Source: Lethocerus indicus
Lineage: Eukaryota; Arthropoda; Insecta; Hemiptera; Belostomatidae
Direction of reading: 5' to 3'
DNA length: 64,000 nucleotides
Assembly: GCA_019843655.1 (NCBI GenBank)
Contig: JACDQD010000103.1
Location: 1,178,001-1,242,000, forward strand
Every line of letters starts with the position of its first letter. Positions within the stretch are counted from its first letter, which is position 1. The notes beneath the pieces were generated by a model. It did no database searches. It worked only from the letters and a program-made list of their open reading frames with translations, and had not been told where the DNA came from. Below, piece by piece: positions 48,706 through 59,600 of this stretch. The translations under genes were made by a program, and so were the position numbers.

Positions 48706-49481
48706 CGTTCGTTCGGTGCACTTGCACCGATAAACTAGCGCCCCCTGAGGGTGGTGCGGAAATGTACTTAACTAAAGTTCGTTCGGTGCACTTGCACCGA
48801 TAAACAGCGCCCCTGAGGGTGGTGCGGAAATGTACTTAACTAAAGTTCGTTCGGTGCACTTGCACCGATAAACTGAGGGTGGTGCGGAAATGTACTTAAC
48901 TAAAGTTCGTTCGGTGCACTTGCACCGATAAACTAGCGCCCCCTGAGGGTGGTGCGGAAATGTACTTAACTAAAGTTCGTTCGGTGCACTTGCACCGATA
49001 AACTAGCGCCCCCTGAGGGTGGTGCGGAAATGTACTTAACTAAAGTTCGTTCGGTGCACTTGCACCGATAAAACTAACGCCCCGGGGGTGGTGCGGAAAT
49101 GTACTTAACTAAAGTTCGTTCGGTGCACTTGCACCGATAAACTAACGCCCGCCTGAGGGGTGGTGCGGAAATGTACTTAACTAAAGTTCGTTCGGTGCGA
49201 GGTGCACCGATAAACTAGCGCCCCTGAGGGTGGTGCGGAAATGTACTTAACTAAAGTTCGTTCGGTGCACTTGCACCGATAAACTAGCGCCCCCTGAGGG
49301 TGGTGCGGAAATGTACTTAACTAAAGTTCGTTCGGTGCACTTGCACCGATAAACTAGCGCCCCCTGAGGGTGGTGCGGAAATGTACTTAACTAAAGTCCG
49401 TTCAGTGCACTTGCACCGATAAACTAGCGCCCCCCTTGAGGGTGATGCGGAAATGTATGTGCACTTGCACCGATTAACTAG
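48706..49481 (+). repeat. Satellite array, 70-bp unit, about 11 copies
   Basis: Direct repeats of a 70-base unit containing GGTGCACTTGCACC (core of the 16-base palindrome-like CGGTGCACTTGCACCG), TAGCGCCCCCTGAGGG, TGGTGCGGAAATGTACTT and AACTAAAGTTCGTT. Several central units are identical (for example around 48905..49045 and 49255..49395). Others carry small deletions or insertions in the GCGCCCCCTGAG part, and one unit near 48875 has lost AGCGCCCC. The reverse complement of the intact box, CCCTCAGGGGGCGCTA, matches the CTCF consensus at its last 12 bases. The antisense open frame across the end of the array is not a gene. Confidence 0.95.
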
Positions 49482-49618
49482 ATTACTAAAAATAAACTTT
49501 TTCAATAAATTTGGATCAACAGTTTCAATAAACTTTTATGACCGTAAATACACAAAACCAGATAGGTTTCCTGTCATATATTTGGAAGTAAGAACCTAAT
49601 AGTTGTGACCAGCGTGCC

Positions 49619-49722
49619 CCAAAAACATCCAAAGTGCCAAAGTGACTGAAGATGGCGAGCAGTCGAAACCGGTTTAACAAAAGACCAAACCAGCGAGAGG
49701 AGACAGAAACACGCGAAATATA
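49619..49722 (+). mobile_element. Dispersed repeat copy B (hammerhead-like core)
   Basis: Matches copy A at 27887..27999. AAAAACATCCAAAGTG is followed by CTGAAGATGGCGAGCAGTCG, AAACCGGTTTAAC and AACCAGCGAGAGGAGACAG. Here the core reads GAAA where copy A has AAAA. It lies 140 bases right of the satellite array. Confidence 0.75.
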
Positions 49723-50739
49723 TAGTATAGTTTTCTTTCTCTATATTAAATTAACTCCGTTTGATCGTGCTATATTCAAGTAATAAGATATTAATTTTGC
49801 ATAGACAACACGTAATTAAATCATACCATTTACCTATTGCGAGATAAACAAGCCAAGTGCCACCTTAACCAGTCGCAAATGTGTTTTAATTGAGGGGGGA
49901 TTAGGGACATAATTATATCCGCGCCAATTTTACAACAGCGTTTACGGCCGTGTTTGACTATCCGTAATAAAACGGGGTTAATATCGGATAATTTTATAGG
50001 CGTATTAACGGCCCAATATCTCTGGGAGCGCGAATTGGATTGGGCGCACGGCAAAAGGGTTCCAGCAAAATCCCTTCAATTGGAAAGGCGCTTTATTGAT
50101 ATTCTGATTTACTGAAATAAAACGACTAATAAAATAAGTCATTTTTATAAATAATAATAAATCATTTATGTGTAGTAAAGAATAATTTTCTTATTGTTAC
50201 TGAATAGTGCAGCAATTAAATCACCCCATTACATTAAGGGAGTTACATAATATAGACAAAGCCTTTGCGAATAAGCTTAAAAAATACTATTCTATATTGT
50301 GTAACTTATGGTACAAAAACGCTGGCAACATCCAGGAAGGAAGAGCTATAAATGATTTATTACATAGATATAATATATGTGTGTTATTTACTTATTAATT
50401 ATAAGCACGTTCCCTGCTACCATGAAACAAATTCCACGGATATATCCGCGGTGGCAAAATAGAGGACAAACAGGGATTTTAACCAGTTGGCTTAATGGAG
50501 AACGTGTTTTTAGAATGTTTCCCCTGTATAAAATGAAAAAGGAAGTAAGCACTACATCGTCTGTCAGTAGCTTAAGACAGTATACGGATAAGGTGGATTG
50601 AAAATGGGACCAGCATAATGTTTACTTAGTAAAATCCTCTGGTATTTTGTTGACTTAATGTTATTGTTTTTTTAAAAGTGGTGTTGTTGAATTATGGTTT
50701 CATTTTCCTAAACCGGTTTCTTTTTAACTGGGACAATAG
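49723..50739. other. Gene-free region right of the satellite
   Basis: Mixed composition, with no recognised coding exon or repeat. It ends at a pyrimidine-rich tract leading into the candidate exon at 50740. Confidence 0.4.
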
Positions 50740-50911
50740 GGCTGAGGTGGCGGCATTGTACCCGCCCGGCGTCCATTTGCCTTCGTACGGCGTATCGGCC
50801 AATTACGCGGATCCCAATAGGTTTAATTATGTCTGCCCCCCTCCCTCCACCCCATCGGGAGCAGGCCCCTCACCAGCCGCCCCCATCTACCAGTTACAAA
50901 AGGGGGTCTAA
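50740..50911 (+). CDS. Candidate isolated terminal coding exon, protein unidentified
   Basis: After an acceptor-like TTTTTAACTGGGACAATAG, an open frame (needing phase 2 from an upstream exon) runs to TAA at 50909..50911 and encodes 56 residues rich in Pro, Tyr, Ala and Asn, for example LYPPGVHLPSYGVSANYADP and then RFNYVCPPPSTPSG. The codons are GC-rich and the peptide looks like the low-complexity tail of a transcription factor, in contrast to other frames nearby. No partner exon is seen in the window, and I cannot name the family. It may be chance in a GC-rich block. Confidence 0.3.
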
Positions 50912-52890
50912 GGTTTCAAAGGACCCGGCCGGCGAACAATAGACACCCCCCGGGGACGTCTACCCCTCGACAAAAGTCATGCATTCTTAATTCCCTACGA
51001 TCACATGCAGGTAGACGTGGCCGGAACTGGACCACTCTGGCCATCTTTCACTGAAACAGACTCTCACAGAACATACCCTTTCTTACACAGATATTAATGC
51101 AATTTCAACAGTAATTTTCGGCCGGGGGCTTTTATTTGGCATTCAAACTATTATTTACATAATTCATAAGAGAACAGCGTCTTCTGTTTGTTTGCACCGC
51201 GGCACAGTAGGTCATTTCAACGAGATAATTCGACATCCTGATAAAATTTCAAAGGGGAGTTGGAGAATGCCAGTTTAGAGATAGTGAGTTCTCGGAGTCA
51301 CACTTTTCTGAGATGCTTAAATTATTGAACAAAAATATATTAATTAAGAAGAATCGAATGATAATGAAATACATTTTGCATTGTACTCTCAGACCGAATT
51401 ATTGTGAGACATGGAAGATTGGTTGTCCTTCCATTCTGTTTACCGTGTCCTTGTTGATGCTTGAAGTATTTTCAGAAAATATTCACGTACGTTAAGAGTA
51501 TTACAGATCAATTATTTAGCCATTCTTCAGAACAAAAACTTTGTTTTTATAGAGGCGTCTAAGAATTTTATAGGTTTTAGAAGCCGATTTTCGTATATCT
51601 TACGGTACAGATATACGAAAACTGGTATTACAATCTAATTTTCAGCGCTACTTAATGCATATCCCGCGAGAAATTATTCGCCCGATTCCGACACGTGACA
51701 TCGCCAGCGACCAGCCTGATAATTAGGAAGCTGCTCGATATTCAGGTATGTAAAAGGCTCCAGATTTAGGTTTCAAATTGGCGTTTCGATGGGAGAGTCT
51801 CATAAGTGGATCGCTCTCCCTCCCTCCCCATCATGCTGACGGTCTGATTAATGGCCCACCGCGCTGCGGGCTCGTTAACTTATTAGCCGAAGAGCCGTTT
51901 ATTGCCTCCAATAATAATTTGAATAATATTGCACGCTTTCGCGGCGCCCACGGCCTTCGGGCGGACTGGGTTAGTACCAAACCCAAACCGGGGTTCTGGA
52001 CTTGGTTTATTTCTGCGCCTCACTCCGACGCGGTATTCCATATTTTGCTTGTGCATATTGTACTGTTTCAATAATTTAAACCATTTCTACTTCGCCTATC
52101 AATATAGAGGCCGACGAAAAACTATTTAGTTCCCAACTCGTACTATTTTAAATTACTACAAACGCATTTACATACTCCAGCATGTATTTTAAGCTCAGAT
52201 TCAAATATCGGGTTTGGTTTTTGTTGCACAAAAACAAGTCATCGCACACACGGCTATTTTTTTAAAATAATTCAATTTAATCATAACTCAAATATCTTAC
52301 CTACATTATTTCAATTCACCCTACTACGGTAGATAGTGCATATTATAGATTTAATTTAAAAAAATGAATTTCGTTCTAATAAGTTTTAATACAACTAGTA
52401 ATATGACAACTAGTTGTTTTACGAAAATTTGACACTCACTAGGAAGATATCCACGGAATGATCCAATACCGCTCGTGCCCCATGCAGGAAAATTTAATTT
52501 TGTGTGGCATCACATTCTTGAAATATTGCTAATAATGTTGGCCCGTTGCAGGGGAATATGAGCTTCGCCTTATTCTGTTTCCCGCATACAACGGGGCGTG
52601 CACCTCTGAGGATATAACTATTCTGCAGTTATTTTTCGTTGTCATATGGAGTGCGAATTAAAATGATCTTCGCCGTAATTTTAAGACTAGTTCGATTTCA
52701 TTTTAAAATTTAGTTTAACAAAAAAATATGTACATCAGGTCATCATGCGTACAGAGTCCCAAAATTGTCCATGTTTAAAATTTGATTTTTAGTAATTTAG
52801 GATACCTGTTTGTTGGACCGCGAGAGTTTCCGCAGTGCAGATACCACCGTCATTGTGCTTAAGAACCTCACTCATCTACTGAAATAACAG
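50912..52890. other. Gene-free region
   Basis: No coding exon, RNA gene or repeat recognised. The 98-codon frame at 51778..52074 overlaps an antisense frame of similar size and lacks domain features. Confidence 0.4.
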
Positions 52891-52930
52891 TACAGAAGAT
52901 GACGAAGACCCAATACCGGTCTAGAATTAG
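52891..52930 (+). repeat. Degenerate copy of the dispersed repeat core
   Basis: AGAAGATGACGAAGACCCAA then TACCGGTCTAG parallels GAAGATGGCGAGCAGCCAA then AACCGGTTTAG of copy A, with about six mismatches over 35 bases. The flanks no longer match. Confidence 0.4.
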
Positions 52931-55879
52931 CAAGTGGAAGCAGCAGGTTATAAGAATGATACTGTACTGAAGCAAGGACAATGTTAGACTGTGCTGGTGT
53001 TGTATTGTTAATTGATGAGTACCAATCCTTCATTTAAACACTGATAGGGATAAGTAGGTAGACATGTGGGACCATGCAAATCGAACTTAATGTATACCAT
53101 CCATAAATATATTGACTGAGTTAAAATTTATTAGTCAATCAAAATCGTTATAGTTTCTTTTTACCGTACCAACAGAAGTACCTATTGCCTCGGTAATTTC
53201 CTTTAAATGGAGTACTAGGAATACGAAGACCAATATAGTTCGCTAACTGTAGTAACAGGGAAAATGAATTGGAGACAATAAGAACGATTTCCCGGAAGCG
53301 CCGTTCGCTCTGAAATTAATTGCTTCATTTCTACCCCTCGGCACTTGAAAATAAACCTCGGAAGAGCGGAAAGAGGGGAAACGGCGCGCTTCTACGTCCT
53401 ATTGGGCTAATATCAGTTTTAAGGTTTGCTAATCCCCTTTTTAATTAAAGTTGCAGAGTTCGTGTATGACCCGGAATTTGGATCTGAGGTTCGGGGGAAA
53501 AAGTTGTGTGCCCCGAAAAGGCAGATTTGCCCCGGGGATGGGTCCAACTTTGGAATTGCGCCAACTCATTGTTAATAATAAAGTAAAACTGAAAAAATCA
53601 TTCAGCAATTTAAAAACAATATGGACTGGATTTAGATACTCATTTTTTTCTCTGTCAGTATTTTTTATTGACTATGAGATTTCATTATTTTTCATACATT
53701 GCTTTCTCTGATTTATGAATCAACCGCCAATAAATCAATGGTTCCTACTTACTCAATCTTCTGCAAGAACAGTTTATGCCAAAGACCTTCTTCGTGCTAT
53801 TTCTGTATTTTCAAGAGAAGGAGAGTTTAGGGATATTTTCCGTTTTTTTTTCTCTCTCCTCATCCGGGGCGAGATGTATTCTAATGAAACGTGGCTTTAA
53901 GTGGGCCCAGATGTATGATACGTGCGTGGAATATTTTATGACCGACAATTTGTCAGGACGTCGGGACAAAGTTGAGACGCGTTCAATGGGTCGCGGGCGG
54001 GCGGCGCCAGTTTAAGCACACTTTCAGAAAACTTTTATGGCCCCAACCCCCCGGAAAAAGGGCATAATGTAGGAGGAGGAGGAGGAGAAGACTCAAAGAA
54101 GTTTCAGACGTCGGACGATATTATTTAGGGGCTGCAGAAATGAAACAGGCGGCGGATACTTTCAACACGGAACGGACCTGTCTGATTGGATCTAAGTTAT
54201 TGGGTATGAGAGAGACCGTTTCACTAGTTTCCAATGTCTGTGAAAAATTGTTCTCGACACTGCCACATTGATTAATACTCACCATTTACAATAGTATTAT
54301 ATATTATAAATGTATAGTATAAATATTTACATGTGATGATACTACACTAGAGAAGATGATCCGTTCGATACATTTCTTTTAAGTGTTCGAAGGACCGCCA
54401 CGGAAAAGTATTCCTTGCATCAAGCCGGTCAATGTAAGCCCACTAAAAAACCATTTCACGAGGCCGTTTAACCGAGGGCAGAACAGCTTTTGGTTGGTTG
54501 GGCCGGAGGCTGTTGATGTGTCATGGGAATTCTATCAGTTGAGGGAGGGGTTGGGCCGGAGAAAATCAAGGATGTTTTTCTCCGGTTACCCGATGAATAT
54601 TGCATGCCGCGGTTTTAAGACTTTGATCCTTCCCACATCCAACACGCTCCGAGCCTTGCTCTTCATTATAAACGGAATTGTCGATTCCTCCCACGCTCTC
54701 CCTGTTCAGCGGTGAGGGACTCAAATACAACACCCGGTATTCTTCTAAAAGAAAGTCGAAGGCAGTTTGATTCAAATAATTGATTGAATATTCCACGACC
54801 TGATGAAAATTGTATGTATCTTAATTGATTAGGAAGCGACATAAAAAAACAATTCTCATGCATTATTATCATTATTCGTTTTAACTTTCTCAGTGCGACT
54901 ACATCGGAAAAAAAGGACCTCAATTTCCTTTCAGTTGATACAGATCTTCTTAGACCTCTTGGGTGGAGAATTTCGCTGAATAATGAGTTCTTTCTTCAGT
55001 CGAGATCAGCAAGAACTGTGCTTTTATCCGTATTGGTGTTTGATGAAAATTGTATTTCTTGTTCTCGGTTAGGGTTTACTGAGATCCGGTATTAGGTTCT
55101 GGCTGAAATGAATATATTCATTGCCGGTAGAATTATTATTGTGGATTGCACGCCATAGGGTTATTTGATTGCATGTTTTACACAAATTAGTAGGGATTAA
55201 ATAATTTATCTTTGGAAAAGATTATAATGAATACAATATTAAACGAAATGTAATATTATAAATGGTAAAATATATAAAATAAAAATAACCTCACTTTGTA
55301 CAATCCATTCCGTCAAAGCAGCATAAAGGGGATTTAAATAGCGGCGTCCTGGCTTATTAAAAGAAACACAACTGCAATATAATCCGCTATTTTGAATTAA
55401 ATAAGAAATTGTTCCAATTAAAACGCAATAAATCAAGGCCTACTGCCAGAATTTTGAGGGAAAGAATCTGGGCTTATTTTATGAGCGGCGGGATTATGTT
55501 TAAATTCCCCTCTCCCTTGGAGGCATCTCTCTCCGCGTTTACAGTTAAAACTAGTCAGATTAACCGTTTTTGGAACGTAATTATGCAAATTCAACTTGAG
55601 CTTATTAAGTCCTCGGCGGACGGGCCGCCCACCCGTCCCGGTAACGCAATCAGGGCCGCTGAATCCGCTCGTAAATTGTCGGTTCCGGTATCGGTTTTAA
55701 TTACGGGCGGTCCGAAAAGTTGATTTCAGTAGAATTGATATTGGCTTTCAGCGATGAGATACAAAAAATATTGTTTGTCTCTCTTAATCGAACAGTCGGT
55801 TTTATGACCCGTATCGCGATTTATTCTAATCGCCCCTGCTGAAAGATACTCGGATTTTTTAGCCATATATAATAAATTT
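52931..55879. other. Gene-free region with TAAT and octamer motifs
   Basis: No gene recognised. Contains a short GGA run at 54071..54087, and an exact octamer inside TAATTATGCAAATT at 55579..55592 followed by a GC-rich block. The 110-codon frame at 54383..54715 has no recognisable feature. Confidence 0.4.
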
Positions 55880-56026
55880 CCTGTTTCCTTTTTCAGTGGG
55901 ACAAGTTGAAAAATGTGTAAATTCGTGTAGTATCAACTAGAGAAGTCCGTAAATCAGCGGACGTATTACCCATGTCACTTTTACAGGTCGACAAATGATG
56001 GAGGGCAGGTTAAAATATATAGTGCC
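55880..56026 (+). repeat. Diverged direct duplication, copy 1
   Basis: Shares with 56472..56640 an ordered series of blocks: CCTGTTT-CTTTTT, TGTAAATT, AACTAGA, GTCC-TAAATCAG, ATTACC, ATGTCA-TTTT, GACA-TGATG-AGGG and AGGTTAAAATATATAG. The spacing is similar and the sequence between the blocks is diverged. The function is unknown. Confidence 0.7.
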
Positions 56027-56471
56027 CCACTTCAAAGGAAACAATCCTATCCAATATGCTTTTATCTCACTCAAATATCTGTTACTGGCTGTATTACTAC
56101 TAAATACCACTGTTTACTAATTATCACTATTATCTGTCTAGAGTCCTAAATATTTGTCTTACTAATTATTATCGATCAATTCCATTATTTAGGGCTACCA
56201 GCTCAGTAGAACTTGTTGCAATTTATCTTTGCATGTTATCTCTGAGAGCAGTAGTCCTTCTATTAAATCCGAACATATTTATTAAGCCATCTGAGATATA
56301 TGAAGAGAAAACGTCCTGTTCCCAAAAATTACAGCCGGCCAAATGGAAGACGACTCGAAGAACATGATCCGAATCAGGTCGTGCCCGGGGTTCAGTTGAA
56401 AGCCAGTGGAAGACATGGCTGGGGAGCCAACGAAAATAAATAAAACTATTTTTAACCGCTTTCTTAAATAA

Positions 56472-56640
56472 CCTGTTTTCTTTTTATCCCCGGAAAGCGG
56501 TAACAGTTTTAAAAACTTGTAAATTTACACTGTGTGTAAACTAGACCGGTCCATAAATCAGAGGGCGCATTACCAGCTGTTGCCGATGTCATTTTTGCAC
56601 GCCGACACTTGATGAAGGGAAGGTTAAAATATATAGCGCC
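56472..56640 (+). repeat. Diverged direct duplication, copy 2
   Basis: Partner of 55880..56026, about 600 bases away. The longest shared run is AGGTTAAAATATATAG. Copy 2 is slightly longer because of an insertion after ATTACC. It could be an old local duplication or two copies of an unrecognised short repeat. Confidence 0.7.
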
Positions 56641-59600
56641 GCGTTGTAATATATAGCACAGGAAACACCTAAACTACTCTTTTGAACTTTTATTGCCTGG
56701 TGTCATTTATTAATGTAATATTAAAATAATATCTACAGATTCCTGGATCAATTACCAGCACTATATTAAAAAAAAAACGAATTTAATTTCCGTTGAGTGA
56801 ATAGAAATAAAAGGAATGATTAAAGAAAATAACGAAAAAATAACAACCAAAACTGGTACAGGTTTATAGTACCTTTCAACAATTAAAAAAAAATATATTT
56901 TAGTAAAAATGAACATTTGTTATTTGATACAAATGCAGTGACATTTGTTCTTAAACCATATAAAATATTTAATAATTTAAATATTTCGCTTTGTCCATTT
57001 GCCAACATGTTCCATTCAAAGTTTTGTTGTTTGCTAAGAAATTATCGACTTTAATACAGTAAAAATGAAAACTGGATGTCTTCGCATTGGTATTAAGTTT
57101 TCTTAGGCGAGATATTCAGAAACGAAGTTACTCTTTCGGGTCATTTTATTGGGCTCGTGTCTGAAAAAGGCTCGAAATTCCTGGACGCTCAAGACCCTTC
57201 TCTTAAGAATTTTAATATCTCGGCTCCCCCGGCCTTCCCCCTCGGGAGGATACGTTTAGCCCTCTCTTATTTACTCGGAGACGGGACGGAATTCACGAGC
57301 ACCGTAAACTACCGCTAATCCGAAGCATGACACAGTGTTGATCATATAACGTGGATTCAGTACCCTCCCTACTGTCGTCTGAAATAAACACCAGGTAAAA
57401 ACTACCTAAATTTTTGTTTTGGGAACATTGTATTTTCGTTCTGTCGTTCTGTCTCCTTTCGTCTATCTTATCCTAACCTAGACAATTTTCGCCTAGAACA
57501 ATTAGAACACTAAATTATTCAGTTGATCGGTTATTCACTTTATGAAAACGTGGGTTACCCTTCGGCGGTGTTTATTATAATCGGGCGCGAAAAATTTCCT
57601 GATCGAAAATTGGATTAGATCGTCGTCGCTTTCTCAAAAATCCGCGTCCCTATTCTCATTCGTCGGACCGTCGGGCGTCGGTGCGAAAACGGCGTTGGCT
57701 GTTGAGAGGGGGGCGGGCGGGTTTGAGCCCCACTCTAAAAAAGATCTAAACGACTTAAATTGAATTCTTCCCTTTGCCCTTCAGAACTTCATTTGATCCC
57801 TTTGCCGGGGCCCGCCCGAGAGGGGAAGTAATAATGTCGGTCCTACAATTGGCCTCACCTTCCGGACAATAGGCAACTAACTTTCGAGAAGAATATCACT
57901 CTGGGACTTAGGGGGAAAAAAATAACCGGGCGAAGAAAGACCGTCGATCGGAAAATATTTGTTCCGGATAATTGAAATCTGATATAATTCCGATACCTAT
58001 AGTTGTGTACGTATTATAACGCATGCGGGAATTTGAAATTTCAATAAAAAAAAATGATGATGACTTAATAAGCACAGAAATTTTAATTTAGTCAATGTAT
58101 CGATATCGAACAAATGACATATTATGTACAACGAAACGAATTCATCCCCTGAGCAGTGAGGATGATTTAATTTTGGAGCATTTACAATTTTTATATTAAT
58201 TTACTTTTTCTTAATGTGCTGTTTGCTGCCAGAATAAAGTCCAAACATATTTTCCAACATATTAGGACATGAACTGAGAATATCAAGGGAAGTTAACATT
58301 TGTAATTCCAAGAGTTTATAGTTCGAGAATTTCATGTAGCTTTCTAGACCATTGCTGAAATAGAACCAACGTCACAGATTATATATATAAAAAAATTCTC
58401 CCCCTGAGAAGTAGATTCTCGTCTCAACGCTTCTCTTTCCTTAGTGATTGACAGTTGTTTGACGCGGCTGTAATAGAATACCCGACGCCTGAAATGTTTA
58501 TCTGTCTGGTCTGCAGATATATCTGGACGTTTTTGATTTTAAAAATATTCCGGATTCCTGTACTCTCGTCACGACGTTGACTGGTAATGCGATATTTTTG
58601 ACGTTCCGCGATGAAAGATCCATCAGTACTATATCCTCCGCGAAGGTCTTAATTTTCTTAATACATGTATCTCGTAAACATGCATGTAATTTTCGAAGCA
58701 TTCGTGGACCCATTGGGAGATACCTTAAAATATTTTTATGAGGAAACAGTGGTTCAGTGAATTGGAATCGTTAACTGTATAAGGCGGAATAATGGTTTCT
58801 ATGACAACTAATTCATAACTAAAAAAGACAATAACTCAAATCGTATCTATCAGGAATCTAACAAATTATGCAGATTTTTTGACGGGACAAAGAACCTTTT
58901 TGATTATATTTTGCATTAAAGTGCATACATAAAATATGTATTCTTATATTGGTGAGCAGCACACCATTAGAGTGATATATTACCTGGGGGCAATAAAAAG
59001 CAGTACGGTCGGCCACCCCCCACGAAGTAGGGTGGTGGGAGGGGGCCTCCCCCCCACCAACAAACCATAAATCATTTTTATCGCGGCCCACCCCGTACAA
59101 ATTATTTTGGGTCTCAATGTTTTCCGTCGGGCCGAATTTATTCCAAGCGGATGGACCGACCGGCGTGATGACTGGAGAAAAATCTAAACTAACAAAGAGT
59201 ACGTCAATGACGCACTGAAAGTATTCAAACTAATGAAGACCATACATTTTACCTGTTAACGATATCTGACTATGACGAATTGCCGGATTAAAAATTATCC
59301 GTTCGAAATTTCCAACTCGTTCCAACTAAATATATATAAGTTTTATTGAACTGAAATAAATATGTGAGATTTTAAAAAAAATTCACAATGAGTACCAATT
59401 ATAATTGAAAGCGCATATCGGTAAAGCCCGTTTGGGCGATAATAAAGCGACTTTTTGAATGTCGCCCCGGAGAAGCCCCGACGAACCAAAGGCCTTTGAG
59501 GTTCGCCCCAATTGTCGGAACGAAGAATTGTGGACAGCAATAAACGTCGGGACTTTTAATTGTTTAATTGACTCGCTCCTCGTTGTCCCTCTCTTGCTGT

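Noticed and set aside
48590..49481. CRISPR array
   Set aside because: The 70-bp units are contiguous with no unique spacers, and the genome is eukaryotic. It is a satellite.
49317..49505. Antisense open frame with repeated YISAPPSGGA-like peptide
   Set aside because: It is the translation of the 70-bp satellite. The small insertions and deletions between units would not be tolerated in a gene.
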